In this document: in pieces, positions 24,244 to 33,159 of the stretch
Position numbering within the stretch: the first letter of the stretch is position 1
Layout of the letters: each line of letters begins with the position of its first letter
Origin: Salinarimonas ramus
GTDB taxonomy: Bacteria > Pseudomonadota > Alphaproteobacteria > Rhizobiales > Beijerinckiaceae
NCBI RefSeq assembly: GCF_014645695.1
Contig: NZ_BMMF01000006.1
Span: 9,322 to 73,321, forward strand
DNA: 64,000 nt
Direction of reading: 5' to 3'
Notes under the pieces: model-generated
Database searches by the model: none
Told to the model about the DNA's origin: nothing
What the model saw: only the letters and a program-made list of their open reading frames with translations
Program-made: the position numbers and the translations under genes

Positions 24244-24960
24244 TCAGGAAAACGTCTCGTCGGCCGAATCTTTCCAACCGTTCACATCGAAGCCGAGCGC
24301 CGCTGCAGCGCCGCGTAGCGGCTCGGGCAGCGGCGCCTCCACCCGGATCGGCGGCTTCGCGCGCGAGAGCGGCAGGCCGACGCGCCAGGAATGGAGGTGC
24401 AGCGGCGCCCCGCGCGGCACGCCGCCGTAGATCGCGTCCCCCACGATCGGAAAGCCCGATGCCGCGCAATGGACGCGCAGCTGATGCGTGCGGCCCGTCA
24501 CCGGCTCCAGCGCGACGAGCGCCCGCTCGCCGTCGGCGGCCCGGGCGAGGACCTGGAGGCGCGTGAGCGCCGGCTGCCCGTCGGGGTCGATCTTCATGCG
24601 CCAGGGCGTGTCCGGGGCCGCGGGTCCCATGGCGAGCTCGATCTCGCGCCGGTCCGCCGCCGGCGCCGGGGAGACGAGGGCGAGATAGGTCTTCTCGACC
24701 CGTCCCGTCGCGAAGAGATCGGCGAGCTTGCGCAGCGCCTTGGGGTGGCGTCCCAGCACCAGGCAGCCCGACGTGTCGCGATCGAGCCTGTGCGCGAGCT
24801 CGGGGCGCCACTTGAGGCCGAATCGCAGGGCGTCGAGGTGGCGCGTCAGCGTCTCCCCGCCACCGGGGCCGGGATGCACCGGCAGGCCCGCGGGCTTGTC
24901 GAGGACGAGGACGAGGCCGTCGCGATACAGGATGCGCGACACTATCTCTTCGGATCTCAT
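24244..24960 (-). CDS. RluA-family pseudouridine synthase
   Basis: The 238-residue enzyme has the RluA-family signature with catalytic Asp in AHRLDRDTSGCLVLG (about residues 55-69), the VEKTYLALV strand and VTGRTHQLRVHCA. There is no S4 domain, so it belongs with RluA/TruC-like short forms that modify rRNA or tRNA. It is divergent from ftsY with 61 bases between starts. The start at 24960 (MRSEEIVSRIL) is where the family begins; the much longer frame upstream is a shadow of ftsY. Confidence 0.9.
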   Translation of the reverse strand: MRSEEIVSRILYRDGLVLVLDKPAGLPVHPGPGGGETLTRHLDALRFGLKWRPELAHRLDRDTSGCLVLGRHPKALRKLADLFATGRVEKTYLALVSPAPAADRREIELAMGPAAPDTPWRMKIDPDGQPALTRLQVLARAADGERALVALEPVTGRTHQLRVHCAASGFPIVGDAIYGGVPRGAPLHLHSWRVGLPLSRAKPPIRVEAPLPEPLRGAAAALGFDVNGWKDSADETFS

Positions 24961-25021
24961 GCGAAATCCGCTAGAGCGGACGACGCGAAACCGCAAGCGA
25001 CGCGTACGGAGGCGCCGAGGC

Positions 25022-26386
25022 ATGGCTGACGAGACCGAGAAACGCGGCTTCTTCTCGCGGCTGTTCGGCAGGAAGGGCGAAGCGCCCGCCGAGGAGCCGC
25101 GGGAGGAGACCGCGCGCGCGGTCGATGAACAGCGCGAGAGCGAGCGCGAGGAAGAGCGCGCCGAGGAGGCTCCCCCCGCCGCCTCCACCGTGACCGAGCC
25201 TTCGCCCGACGCCGCCGCGCACGTGCCCGGCGAGCTCGCCGGCGCCGATCTCCAGCCGATCGAGCCTGCCGGCGAGGCGGCGCGCGAGGCGGCCGTCGCG
25301 GAGGAGCTCGCCCGCCAGCCCGGCCCCGCCGGCGCGCCGGCGCCCGAGCAGCGGCCCCTCTCCCCGATCGAGCGCGAGGACGTCGCCCGGGAGGCGGCAC
25401 CCGAGCCCGAGCCCGAGCCCGAGCCGGAACCGGCGCCGCCGGCCGCCGTCGCGCCGGCGCCGAAGGTCTCTTGGTGGAAGCGTCTCACGCAGGGCCTGGC
25501 GCGCACCTCCTCCTCGATGGGCGGCGCCATCACGAGCCTGTTCACCAAGCGCAAGCTCGACGCGACGACGCTCGAGGATCTCGAGGACATCCTCATCCAG
25601 GCCGATCTCGGCGTGCCTGCCGCGACGCGCATCACCGAGGCCGTCGCCAAGGGGCGCTACGACAAGGAGATCCCGCCCGACGACGTCAAGCGCGTGCTCG
25701 CCGCCGAGGTCGAGCGCTCGCTCGCGCCCGTGGCGCATCCGCTTTCCATCGACCGCGGGCGAAAGCCCTTCGTGCTCTTGATGGTGGGCGTCAACGGCGC
25801 GGGCAAGACGACGACGATCGGCAAGCTCGCGGCGAAGTTCCGCGCCCAGAAGCTCTCCGTCACCATGGCGGCGGGGGACACGTTCCGCGCCGCCGCGATC
25901 GAGCAGCTCAAGGTCTGGGGCGAGCGCACGGGATCGACCGTGATCTCCCGCGAGCAGGGCGCGGACGCCGCCGGCCTCGCCTTCGACGCGCTCACGCAGG
26001 CGCGCCGCGACGGCACGGACGTGCTCCTCGTCGACACGGCAGGCCGGCTGCAGAACAAGGCGGGGCTCATGTCCGAGCTCGAGAAGATCGTGCGCGTGAT
26101 GAAGAAGGTCGACGACACCGCGCCCCACGCGGTGCTCCTCGTCCTCGACGCGACGGTGGGCCAGAACGCCCTCTCGCAGGTGGAGCTGTTCCAGAAGGCG
26201 GCGGGCGTCACCGGCATCGTGATGACGAAGCTCGACGGGACGGCGCGTGGCGGCATCCTCGTCGCGCTCGCAGAGCGCTTCGGCCTGCCGGTGCACTTCA
26301 TCGGCGTGGGGGAGGGGGTCGACGACCTCGAGCCCTTCGCCGCGCGCGACTTCGCCCGGGCGATCGCCGGGCTCGAGGAAGCCTGA
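25022..26386 (+). CDS. ftsY: Signal recognition particle receptor FtsY
   Basis: The 454-residue GTPase has a long acidic N-terminal A domain rich in Glu, Ala and Pro, with a repetitive PEPEPEPEPEP run near 25398-25437. The NG domain (about residues 150-454) follows. GTPase motifs are GVNGAGKTTTIGKLA (G1), DTAGRLQNK (G3) and TKLDGTARGG (G4). It docks SRP-ribosome complexes at the membrane. GGAGG lies near the ATG at 25022. matB follows 45 bases later. Confidence 0.97.
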   Translation: MADETEKRGFFSRLFGRKGEAPAEEPREETARAVDEQRESEREEERAEEAPPAASTVTEPSPDAAAHVPGELAGADLQPIEPAGEAAREAAVAEELARQPGPAGAPAPEQRPLSPIEREDVAREAAPEPEPEPEPEPAPPAAVAPAPKVSWWKRLTQGLARTSSSMGGAITSLFTKRKLDATTLEDLEDILIQADLGVPAATRITEAVAKGRYDKEIPPDDVKRVLAAEVERSLAPVAHPLSIDRGRKPFVLLMVGVNGAGKTTTIGKLAAKFRAQKLSVTMAAGDTFRAAAIEQLKVWGERTGSTVISREQGADAAGLAFDALTQARRDGTDVLLVDTAGRLQNKAGLMSELEKIVRVMKKVDDTAPHAVLLVLDATVGQNALSQVELFQKAAGVTGIVMTKLDGTARGGILVALAERFGLPVHFIGVGEGVDDLEPFAARDFARAIAGLEEA

Positions 26387-26431
26387 GACGACGAGCAGAC
26401 GAAAGAAGAGACGAAGGGAGGACGAGGCGGC

Positions 26432-27949
26432 ATGGGCGCGCATCTCTACGAGGAGATCAGGCGGGGCATCGCGGATCCGGCGAGGCTCTTCATCGAGACG
26501 CCGACGGGGAGGCGCATCACCTATGCCGACGCCTTCGCCGAGGCCGGCCGCTTCGCGTCCGCGCTGCGCGCGCTCGGCGTCGAGCCCGGGGACCGCGTGG
26601 CGGTGCAGGTGGAGAAGAGCCCGGAGGTGATCCTCCTCCTGCTCGGCTGCCTGCGTGCGGGCGCGGTCTTCCTGCCGCTCAACACCGCCTACACGCCCGC
26701 CGAGCTCGCCTATTTCATCGAGGACGCGGAGCCCGCCCTCTTCGTCTGCGATCCGAAGGCGAAGGGCGCCCTCGCCGAGATGGCGCAGGCGCGCGGCGTG
26801 AAGGCGGTGGAGACGCTCGACGCGGCGGGCGGCGGCTCGCTGCGGGAGGCGGCCTCCGCCGCCTCGCCGGATTTCGCGGACGCGATGCGCGGGCCCGACG
26901 ATCTCGCCGCGATCCTCTACACGTCCGGGACGACCGGGCGCTCGAAGGGCGCCATGCTGACCCACGAGAACCTCGCCTCCAACGGGCGCACGCTGAAGGA
27001 GATCTGGCGCTTCACGGCGCACGACGTGCTGCTCCACGCGCTGCCGACCTTCCACACGCACGGGCTCTTCACGGCGACGAACACGATCCTGCTCTCGGGT
27101 GCCTCCATGCTCTTCGCGCCGCGCTTCGACGCGGACGAGGTGATGCGGCTGATGCCGCGGGCGACGACGATGATGGGCGTGCCGACCTTCTACGTCAGGC
27201 TCCTGCAGCATCCCGGGCTGACGCGGGAGGCGACGGCGCACATGCGCCTGTTCGTCTCGGGCTCGGCGCCGCTGCTGGCGGAGACGCATCAGGCGTTTTC
27301 CGCGCGCACGGGACACGCCATCCTCGAGCGCTACGGCATGACCGAGACGAACATGAACACGTCGAACCCCTATGACGGGGACCGCGTGCCCGGCACGGTC
27401 GGCTTCCCGCTCCCGGGCGTCGATCTGCGCGTCGTCGACCCGGAGACGGGCGCGCCGCTCGCGAACGGCGAGATCGGCATGATCGAGGTGCGCGGGCCCA
27501 ACGTGTTCAAGGGCTACTGGCGTAACCCCGAGAAGACCAAGGCGGAGTTCCGCGAGGACGGGTTCTTCGTCACGGGCGATCTCGGCAAGATCGACGCGCG
27601 GGGCTACGTCCACATCGTCGGGCGCGGCAAGGACCTCGTCATCACGGGCGGCTACAACGTCTATCCCAAGGAGGTGGAGACCGAGATCGACCTCCTGCCG
27701 GGCATCGTCGAGAGCGCCGTCTTCGGCGTGCCCCATCCCGATTTCGGCGAAGGCGTGACGGCGGTGGTGGTGGCCGAGCCCGGGGCCGCGATCGAGGAGA
27801 GCGCCGTCCTCACGGCGCTCGCGGATCGGCTCGCGCGCTACAAGCAGCCCAAGCGCGTCATCGTCCTGCCCGAGCTTCCGCGCAACACGATGGGCAAGGT
27901 CCAGAAGGCGGCCCTGCGCGAGCGCTACGCGGATCTCTACACGGGCTGA
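26432..27949 (+). CDS. matB: Malonyl-CoA synthetase (MatB-like acyl-CoA ligase)
   Basis: The 505-residue adenylate-forming enzyme has the A3 motif YTSGTTGRSKGAM, the A5 region ERYGMTETNMNTSNPYDG, the A8 hinge VGRGKDLVITGGYNVYP and the A10 lysine in NTMGKVQK. The NTSNPYDGDRVPGTVGFPLPG segment is typical of MatB, which makes malonyl-CoA from malonate, ATP and CoA. Related methylmalonyl-specific ligases share most of these motifs, so the substrate assignment is moderately secure. No malonate transporter or decarboxylase lies beside it; a short-chain fatty-acid transporter gene converges on it. Confidence 0.85.
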   Translation: MGAHLYEEIRRGIADPARLFIETPTGRRITYADAFAEAGRFASALRALGVEPGDRVAVQVEKSPEVILLLLGCLRAGAVFLPLNTAYTPAELAYFIEDAEPALFVCDPKAKGALAEMAQARGVKAVETLDAAGGGSLREAASAASPDFADAMRGPDDLAAILYTSGTTGRSKGAMLTHENLASNGRTLKEIWRFTAHDVLLHALPTFHTHGLFTATNTILLSGASMLFAPRFDADEVMRLMPRATTMMGVPTFYVRLLQHPGLTREATAHMRLFVSGSAPLLAETHQAFSARTGHAILERYGMTETNMNTSNPYDGDRVPGTVGFPLPGVDLRVVDPETGAPLANGEIGMIEVRGPNVFKGYWRNPEKTKAEFREDGFFVTGDLGKIDARGYVHIVGRGKDLVITGGYNVYPKEVETEIDLLPGIVESAVFGVPHPDFGEGVTAVVVAEPGAAIEESAVLTALADRLARYKQPKRVIVLPELPRNTMGKVQKAALRERYADLYTG

Positions 27950-27955
27950 GCGATG

Positions 27956-27986
27956 ATCGGCATCACGGGAAGACCGTGATGCCGAT
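27956..27986. terminator. 13-bp perfect hairpin across the atoE stop codon
   Basis: ATCGGCATCACGG (27956-27968) and CCGTGATGCCGAT (27974-27986) pair perfectly around loop GAAGA. The stem includes the minus-strand stop codon (27963-27965) and the last coding codons. It sits 7 bases after the matB stop and could end both transcripts; neither side has a T run. Confidence 0.55.
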
Positions 27987-29285
27987 GGCGATGACCACGC
28001 CCGTGACGACGAGCGCGACGAGGCAGAAGCCCATCACGTCCTTGGCGCGCAGGCCCGCGATGGCCAGTGCCGGCAGCGCCCAGAAGGGCTGGATCAGGTT
28101 CGTCCAGGCGTCGCCCCAGGCGACCGCCATGGCGATGCGCGGCAGATCGGCGCCGAGCTCGAGGGCGGCGGGGATCATCACCGGCGCCTGCACCGCCCAT
28201 TGCCCACCGCCGGACGGCACGAAGATGTTGACGATGCCCGCCGCGAGGAAGGTGAAGAGCGGCAGCGTCGTCTCGTTCGCCACGGCGACGAAGCCCTGCG
28301 ACAGGCTCGCGGCGAGCCCCGAGCCGATCATCATGCCCATGATGCCGGCATAGAACGGGAACTGGATGATGATCCCGCTCGCGCCCTTGGCAGCCTCCTG
28401 CAGCGCGGCGAGGAAGCGCACCGGGCGCCCGTGCAGCATCAGGCCCAGGAACAGGAAGACGAAGTTGACGATGTTGAGGTTGAGCGCGCCCGATTCCGCC
28501 AGGAAGTAGTAGGCGGCGAAGACGATGCCCATGACGCCCACGGCCTGGGCGAGCAGCACGCTCTCCTCGAGCCGCGTCGCCGGCGTGCGCGCGTCCTGCG
28601 CGGCGGTGGCGGGGGGCGTCTCCTCGAGGATCGCCGGATCGACGGTGACGGTCTCCTCGGGCTTGGGCAGCATCAGCCGGTTGACGAGCGGCAGCACCAC
28701 GAAGATGCAGGCTACGATGAGCAGGTTGAAGGCCGAGAAGATCGTCGCGCTCGTCGGCACGACGCCCATGCTCTGCGCCATGAAATGCCCCTCGGTGGCG
28801 ATGACCAGGGGCACCGAGCCGGCGAGCCCGCCGTGCCAGACGACGAAGCCGGAATAGGCGCTCGCGATCAGCAGGCGGTAGTCGACGCCCGCCACCGTGC
28901 GGGCGAGCTGGCGGCCGAACATGGCGCCGATGACGAGGCCGAAGCCCCAGTTGATCCATGCCGCCGCGAGCGACACGAGCGTCACGAGCACGATCGCCTG
29001 ACCGGGCGTCTTCGCGAGCCCGCCGAGCGCGGCCAGGATGCGTCGCACGAAGGGCGTGGAGGCGAGCACCCAGCCCGTGACCAGGATGAGCACCATCTGC
29101 ATGGAGAAGGCGAGCAGGTTCCAGAACCCGTCGCCCCAATGCTGCAGCATGGCGACCGGCGTCTCGCCCTCGACCGCCATGCCCAGCGCGAAGACGAAGA
29201 GCGTGAGGATCAGGACGAGGACGAAGGGATCGGGCAGCCAGCGCTCCACGATCCGTGCGGAACCGAGCCCCATTCGTCGCAGCAT
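27963..29285 (-). CDS. Short-chain fatty acid transporter, AtoE family
   Basis: The 440-residue polytopic membrane protein has about 11 helices and matches the AtoE/short-chain fatty acid transporter family (MLRRMGLGSARIVERWLPDPFVL start, AAWINWGFGLVIGA, GFVVWHGGLAGSVPL, PSGGGQWAVQAPVMI). Such proteins import acetoacetate, butyrate and similar acids. The central loop (about residues 225-265) is acidic and variable. No ato catabolic genes are adjacent, and it appears monocistronic. Confidence 0.88.
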   Translation of the reverse strand: MLRRMGLGSARIVERWLPDPFVLVLILTLFVFALGMAVEGETPVAMLQHWGDGFWNLLAFSMQMVLILVTGWVLASTPFVRRILAALGGLAKTPGQAIVLVTLVSLAAAWINWGFGLVIGAMFGRQLARTVAGVDYRLLIASAYSGFVVWHGGLAGSVPLVIATEGHFMAQSMGVVPTSATIFSAFNLLIVACIFVVLPLVNRLMLPKPEETVTVDPAILEETPPATAAQDARTPATRLEESVLLAQAVGVMGIVFAAYYFLAESGALNLNIVNFVFLFLGLMLHGRPVRFLAALQEAAKGASGIIIQFPFYAGIMGMMIGSGLAASLSQGFVAVANETTLPLFTFLAAGIVNIFVPSGGGQWAVQAPVMIPAALELGADLPRIAMAVAWGDAWTNLIQPFWALPALAIAGLRAKDVMGFCLVALVVTGVVIAIGITVFP

Positions 29286-29399
29286 GGCGTCCTCCCCGTG
29301 TGATCGCGCCCGTACTTCGCGCCCGGGTCGCCGAGGGAGGTCTTAGTGTCGCATGAAGCCGGAGTAAAGCCGCGCGCGCCGCGCGTGCCGCGCCTCTCC

Positions 29400-29438
29400 A
29401 CACGAAAACGCCCCCCGCGCGGCGTGCGCGGGAGGCGT
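29400..29438 (-). terminator. Intrinsic terminator of hsp20
   Basis: A 13-position stem with one mismatch (29408-29420 against 29426-29438) lies downstream of the hsp20 stop on the minus strand. It is followed by TTTTCGTG. Confidence 0.75.
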
Positions 29439-29466
29439 CGGTCATTCGGTGCGTGGGGCGCGCGGC

Positions 29467-29925
29467 TTACGCGGCCGCGGCTTCCAGCGTCTTCGGCGCC
29501 TTGTCGGCGGAGGCGATGGGGACGAGACGCGGCTTCTTGGATTCGGGGATCTCGCGCACGAGGTCGATGTGCAGGAGCCCGTTCTCCAGGGTGGCGCCCG
29601 TCACCTGCACGCCGTCGGCGAGCTGGAAGCGGCGCTCGAAGGCGCGCGCGGCGATGCCCTGATGCAGGAACTGGGAGCGACGCTCCTCGTCGGCCTTCTT
29701 GCCGCGAACGGCGAGCGTGTGCTCCTTCACCTCGATGGCGAGGTCGTCCTCGGTGAAGCCGGCGACCGCGACGGTGATCCGGTACGCGTTCTCGTCGGTC
29801 CGCTCGATGTTGTAGGGCGGGTAGCCCTGAGCGCCGTCGACGCCGGCGAGCTGGTCGAGCGTGGAGAACAGGCGATCGAAGCCGACCGTGTTGCGGTAGA
29901 GGGGGGAGAGATCGAAGTGACGCAT
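29467..29925 (-). CDS. Small heat shock protein, Hsp20/IbpA family
   Basis: The 152-residue chaperone has an alpha-crystallin domain (about residues 35-130) with YNIERTDENAYRITVAVAGF, the ENGLLHIDL strand and a C-terminal tail after REIPESKKPRLVPI. The MRHFDLSPLYRNTVGFDRLF start is characteristic of class A rhizobial sHsps. It holds unfolding proteins for refolding. Upstream lie a near-consensus sigma-32 promoter and a structured leader with a Shine-Dalgarno hairpin. It is flanked downstream by its own terminator, so it is a single-gene heat-shock unit. Confidence 0.95.
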   Translation of the reverse strand: MRHFDLSPLYRNTVGFDRLFSTLDQLAGVDGAQGYPPYNIERTDENAYRITVAVAGFTEDDLAIEVKEHTLAVRGKKADEERRSQFLHQGIAARAFERRFQLADGVQVTGATLENGLLHIDLVREIPESKKPRLVPIASADKAPKTLEAAAA

Positions 29926-29930
29926 GGCAT

Positions 29931-30020
29931 ATCCTTTCGCTGAAGCGACATGCAGGTTCGTGCGATCGGTCCGCCGCCAGGGGCCGGACCGGGTCTGACG
30001 CGCCGCCGTTCGGCCGGCGC
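29931..30020 (-). promoter_or_regulatory. Structured hsp20 leader, ROSE-like RNA thermometer candidate
   Basis: Between the predicted transcript start (about 30020) and the ATG at 29925 the leader can form successive hairpins. One has a perfect 7-bp CGGTCCG/CGGACCG stem. The last hairpin places UCGCU (29948-29944) just upstream of the Shine-Dalgarno AAGGAU (29936-29931). A UYGCU element opposite the ribosome site next to the AUG is the hallmark of ROSE thermometers in rhizobial small heat shock genes. The fold is by eye only. Confidence 0.5.
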
Positions 30021-30027
30021 ATCCGGG

Positions 30028-30056
30028 AGATGGGAAGCGTGGGCTTGCCGTTCAAG
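30028..30056 (-). promoter_or_regulatory. Sigma-32 (RpoH) promoter of hsp20
   Basis: The minus strand reads CTTGAA (30056-30051), 16 bases, then CCCATCT (30034-30028). This agrees almost perfectly with the heat-shock consensus CTTGAA plus CCCATNT at the correct spacing. It lies 102 bases upstream of the hsp20 ATG. Confidence 0.85.
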
Positions 30057-30142
30057 AGGGATCGGGAGGGCGCCGGTCGCGCTCGGCGACCGGCGCCGGG
30101 CATGGCGTGTCGCGCCACGCCGCTCTCGGCGAGCGGTCGTCT

Positions 30143-31567
30143 TCAGGCGACCTTCGCAACCGGCGGGCGGACGTCCGCCGGGATCGGGCAGGAATAGGGG
30201 CTCTGCGCCAGCCGCTCGGCATGGTCCGCCTTCGCCGCCGCGCGCAGGCGCTCGTCGCGCATCAGCATGCGCGCGAGGCCGGCCATGGCCTTGGCGGCGT
30301 GGGCCATGCCCTTGTGGGCGGCGGGCGCCTTGCCCTGCGCCGTCATCTGCCAGGTGTGGAGCGGCGTGCCGATGGCGCAGGTCGCGACCCGCGCCTGCAC
30401 GGTGGGCACCGCCCAGCTGACGTCGCCCACGTCCGTCGAGCCCATGCCGCCGAGCTTCGGGCGATCGAGCGGCAGCACGAAGTCGCACAGCGGCAGCGCG
30501 TAGTCCGGCTTGCGGCCCATGTCGCGGAAGGCGGCCTCGACGTCCCCGCGCGAGAGCGTCTTGCGGATCTCCTCGGCGAAGCTGCGGTCCGCCGCGTCGA
30601 AGGGCACCGGGCCGAGGCCGTCGAGCACGCGCTGGAGCGCCTCCTCGAGCGGGTCGTTGCCGATGAGGTTCGACACCGCGGAATGGACGCGGCTCTCCAC
30701 GCGCGTGCCCGTCATCAGCGCGGCGCCGTCGGCGATGGCGCGCACCCGCGTCACGAGATCGGCGAGGCCGGCGAGGTCGCGGGCGCGGATGAGCTGGCGC
30801 ACCGTGGCGCGGGCCGGGACGACGTTGGGGGCGATGCCGCCGGCGTCGAGATAGGCGTAGTGCACGCGCGCCTCGTCGGGCATGTGCTCGCGCAGGTAGT
30901 TGACGCCGATGTTCATCAGCTCCACCGCGTCGAGCGCGCTACGCCCGAGCTCCGGCGCGCCGGCGGCGTGGGCCGCCTTGCCGTGGAAGGTGAAGTCGAT
31001 GCGCGTGTTGGCGAGCGAGCGGGCCGGGTCGACGCCCGTGTAGGACGCCGGGTGCCAGGTGATGGCGGCGTCGACGTCGGCGAAGAGGCCGTCGCGGACC
31101 ATGTAGGTCTTGGCCGCGCCGCCCTCCTCGGCGGGGCAGCCGTAATAGCGCACGCGACCGGGCACGCCCTCGGCCTCGAGCCAGTCGCGCACGGCCGTGG
31201 CGGCGAGGATGGCCGCGGAGCCCAGCAGGTTGTGGCCGCAGCCGTGGCCGTGGCCGTTCTCCTCGACGGGGTCGTGGGTGGCGACGCCAGGCTTCTGGCT
31301 GAGCGCCGGCAGCGCGTCGTACTCGCCGAGGATCGCGATGACGGGCCCGCCCTCGCCCCACTCGCCCATCACGGCGGTTGGGATGCCGGCGATGGTCTCG
31401 GTGACGCGAAAGCCCTGCGCGCGAAGCATGGCGGTGTGCTCGGCCACCGCCTTGCGCTCGGTGTAGGCGATCTCCGGCGCGTCGAAGACGCGGTCCGCGA
31501 GACCTTCGAAATCCTCGCGCTTGGCCTCGACGAGATCCCAGACGGGATCGACGTTGCGCGTGTCCAT
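30143..31567 (-). CDS. M20 family amidohydrolase (AbgB-like)
   Basis: The 474-residue metallopeptidase-like enzyme shows the M20D metal-binding segment GHGHGCGHNLLGSAA, the catalytic Glu-Glu in GCPAEEGGAAKT, and a dimerisation/lid domain insertion. The WHPASYTG and GMGSTDVGDVSWAVP segments match the AbgB/p-aminobenzoyl-glutamate hydrolase branch. The start at 31567 gives MDTRNVDPVWDLVEA, as expected. No second abgA subunit is adjacent, so it may act alone on an N-acyl amino acid. The 293-bp gap to the divergent MFS gene shows no other gene. Confidence 0.85.
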   Translation of the reverse strand: MDTRNVDPVWDLVEAKREDFEGLADRVFDAPEIAYTERKAVAEHTAMLRAQGFRVTETIAGIPTAVMGEWGEGGPVIAILGEYDALPALSQKPGVATHDPVEENGHGHGCGHNLLGSAAILAATAVRDWLEAEGVPGRVRYYGCPAEEGGAAKTYMVRDGLFADVDAAITWHPASYTGVDPARSLANTRIDFTFHGKAAHAAGAPELGRSALDAVELMNIGVNYLREHMPDEARVHYAYLDAGGIAPNVVPARATVRQLIRARDLAGLADLVTRVRAIADGAALMTGTRVESRVHSAVSNLIGNDPLEEALQRVLDGLGPVPFDAADRSFAEEIRKTLSRGDVEAAFRDMGRKPDYALPLCDFVLPLDRPKLGGMGSTDVGDVSWAVPTVQARVATCAIGTPLHTWQMTAQGKAPAAHKGMAHAAKAMAGLARMLMRDERLRAAAKADHAERLAQSPYSCPIPADVRPPVAKVA

Positions 31568-31860
31568 TCTCGTTCTCCTCTGCGGTGCGCGTGTCTCTGC
31601 GCCAGACGATGGCCTCTCGCGGACGCCGGGTGAAGGCGCGTTTTGCCCATCCCCGCCGCGGCATACGCCTATGCCGCCGGCGCATGCGAAAGGCGGCGAA
31701 CCGGCGCGGGGGCCTTCCCGTTCGCGACAGGTCCGCCGAGGCGACGGGCGCGCCTCACTGTGGGCACCATTCGCTTCCAGGGCGGTGCGCCGGATCGAGC
31801 CCGCCGCCGACCGATTCGCCCGCACACCCACCTGTCTACGATCACCGGTCACCGCTTCTC

Positions 31861-33147
31861 ATGAAACTAGCGCTCGTCTCCGTCGCGAGCACGATCCTCG
31901 GCGTCGTGCTCGTCCAGATCGCCAACGGCTTCCTCGGGACGCTGGTGGCGATCCGCGCCTCCTCCGGCGGCTTCTCGCCGCTCGCCATCGGCCTCGTCCT
32001 CGCCGGCTTCTCGGTGGGCTACACCGCGGGCGCCGCCTTCGCCGATCGACTGCTGCGGCGGGTCGGACACATCCGCCTCTTCGCCGCGCTCGCGGGGCTG
32101 ATCGCGGCATCGAGCGTGATGATGCCCATCCTCGAGAGCGCGCCGGCCTGGCTCGCGCTGCGCATCGTCATGGGCTTCGGCTTCGCGGGCCTCTTCGTCA
32201 CCGCCGAGAGCTGGCTCAACGGCACGATCGCGCCCAAGGACCGCGGCACGATCTTCGCCGTCTACATGGTCGCCACGGGCTTCGCCTTCGGCGCCGGGCA
32301 ATTCCTCATCAACCTGCCCGCACCGCTCGGCTACGAGCTGTTCTCGCTCGCCGCAGCCCTGTTCTGCCTCGCCCTCGTGCCCGTGGCGATGACGCGCTCC
32401 GTCCCGCCCGCCATGCCGGTGGGGCCGAGCCTGAGCCTCGCGCGGCTGCGCGAGATCGCCCCGGTCTCGGTGGCGGGGTCGGCGGCGGCGGGGCTCGCGG
32501 GCAGCGCCTTCTACGGCCTCGTGCCGGCCTACGCGACGTCGATCGACATCGGTCGCTGGTACATCGCCGGCTACGTGGCGACGGCGGTGATGGGCGGCCT
32601 CGCCTTCCAGGTACCGGTGGCGCGGCTCTCGGACAGGCTCGACCGGCGCTTCGTCGCCGCCGGCGTGGCGGCGGGCATGGCGCTCTCGTGCCTGGCGCTG
32701 ATGGCGATCCCGCTCTCCTACGCGCTCTTTCCCGTCACGTTCCTGTTCGGCGGCTTCCTGTCGACGATCTACCCGGTCTGCGTCGCCCACGCCAACGATC
32801 GCGCCGGACCCGACCAGGCGGTGGCGGTGAGCGGCCAGCTGATCCTCGTCAACGGCCTGTTCTCGGCGGCGGGGCCGATCATCGGCACGGGGCTCATGGG
32901 CGAGACCGGCTTCGACGGCGTCTTCGCGCTCGTCGCGGCGATCGGCACGGCCTTCATGGCCTTCGCGATCTGGCGCGCGCTGCGCGTCGAAGGGCCCGAG
33001 AAGCGCGAGCGCCCCTTCGTCATCCTCAACGAGCGCATGAGCCAGACGGTGGGCCATGTCGCGAGCGATCCGGAGGTGGTGGAGCCCGCGCCCGTCGGCG
33101 CCGAGGAGGAGGAGGCGCCGCCGCGGCGCATCGACGAGGCGGCGTGA
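31861..33147 (+). CDS. MFS transporter, YcaD-like
   Basis: The 428-residue protein has twelve predicted transmembrane helices and the MFS loop motif between helices 2 and 3 (ADRLLRRVGHIR). ESWLNGTI in helix 5 and the overall pattern recall the YcaD/MFS_1 group. A charged cytosolic C-terminal tail of about 50 residues (GPEKRERPFVILNERMSQ, then a Glu-rich stretch) follows the last helix. The substrate is unknown. It converges on tonB with 12 bases between stops. Confidence 0.85.
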   Translation: MKLALVSVASTILGVVLVQIANGFLGTLVAIRASSGGFSPLAIGLVLAGFSVGYTAGAAFADRLLRRVGHIRLFAALAGLIAASSVMMPILESAPAWLALRIVMGFGFAGLFVTAESWLNGTIAPKDRGTIFAVYMVATGFAFGAGQFLINLPAPLGYELFSLAAALFCLALVPVAMTRSVPPAMPVGPSLSLARLREIAPVSVAGSAAAGLAGSAFYGLVPAYATSIDIGRWYIAGYVATAVMGGLAFQVPVARLSDRLDRRFVAAGVAAGMALSCLALMAIPLSYALFPVTFLFGGFLSTIYPVCVAHANDRAGPDQAVAVSGQLILVNGLFSAAGPIIGTGLMGETGFDGVFALVAAIGTAFMAFAIWRALRVEGPEKRERPFVILNERMSQTVGHVASDPEVVEPAPVGAEEEEAPPRRIDEAA

Positions 33148-33159
33148 CGGCTGGCCGCG

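Noticed and set aside
25398-25437. Repeat of Pro-Glu codons
   Set aside because: It is a normal low-complexity part of the FtsY acidic domain rather than a mobile or regulatory repeat.
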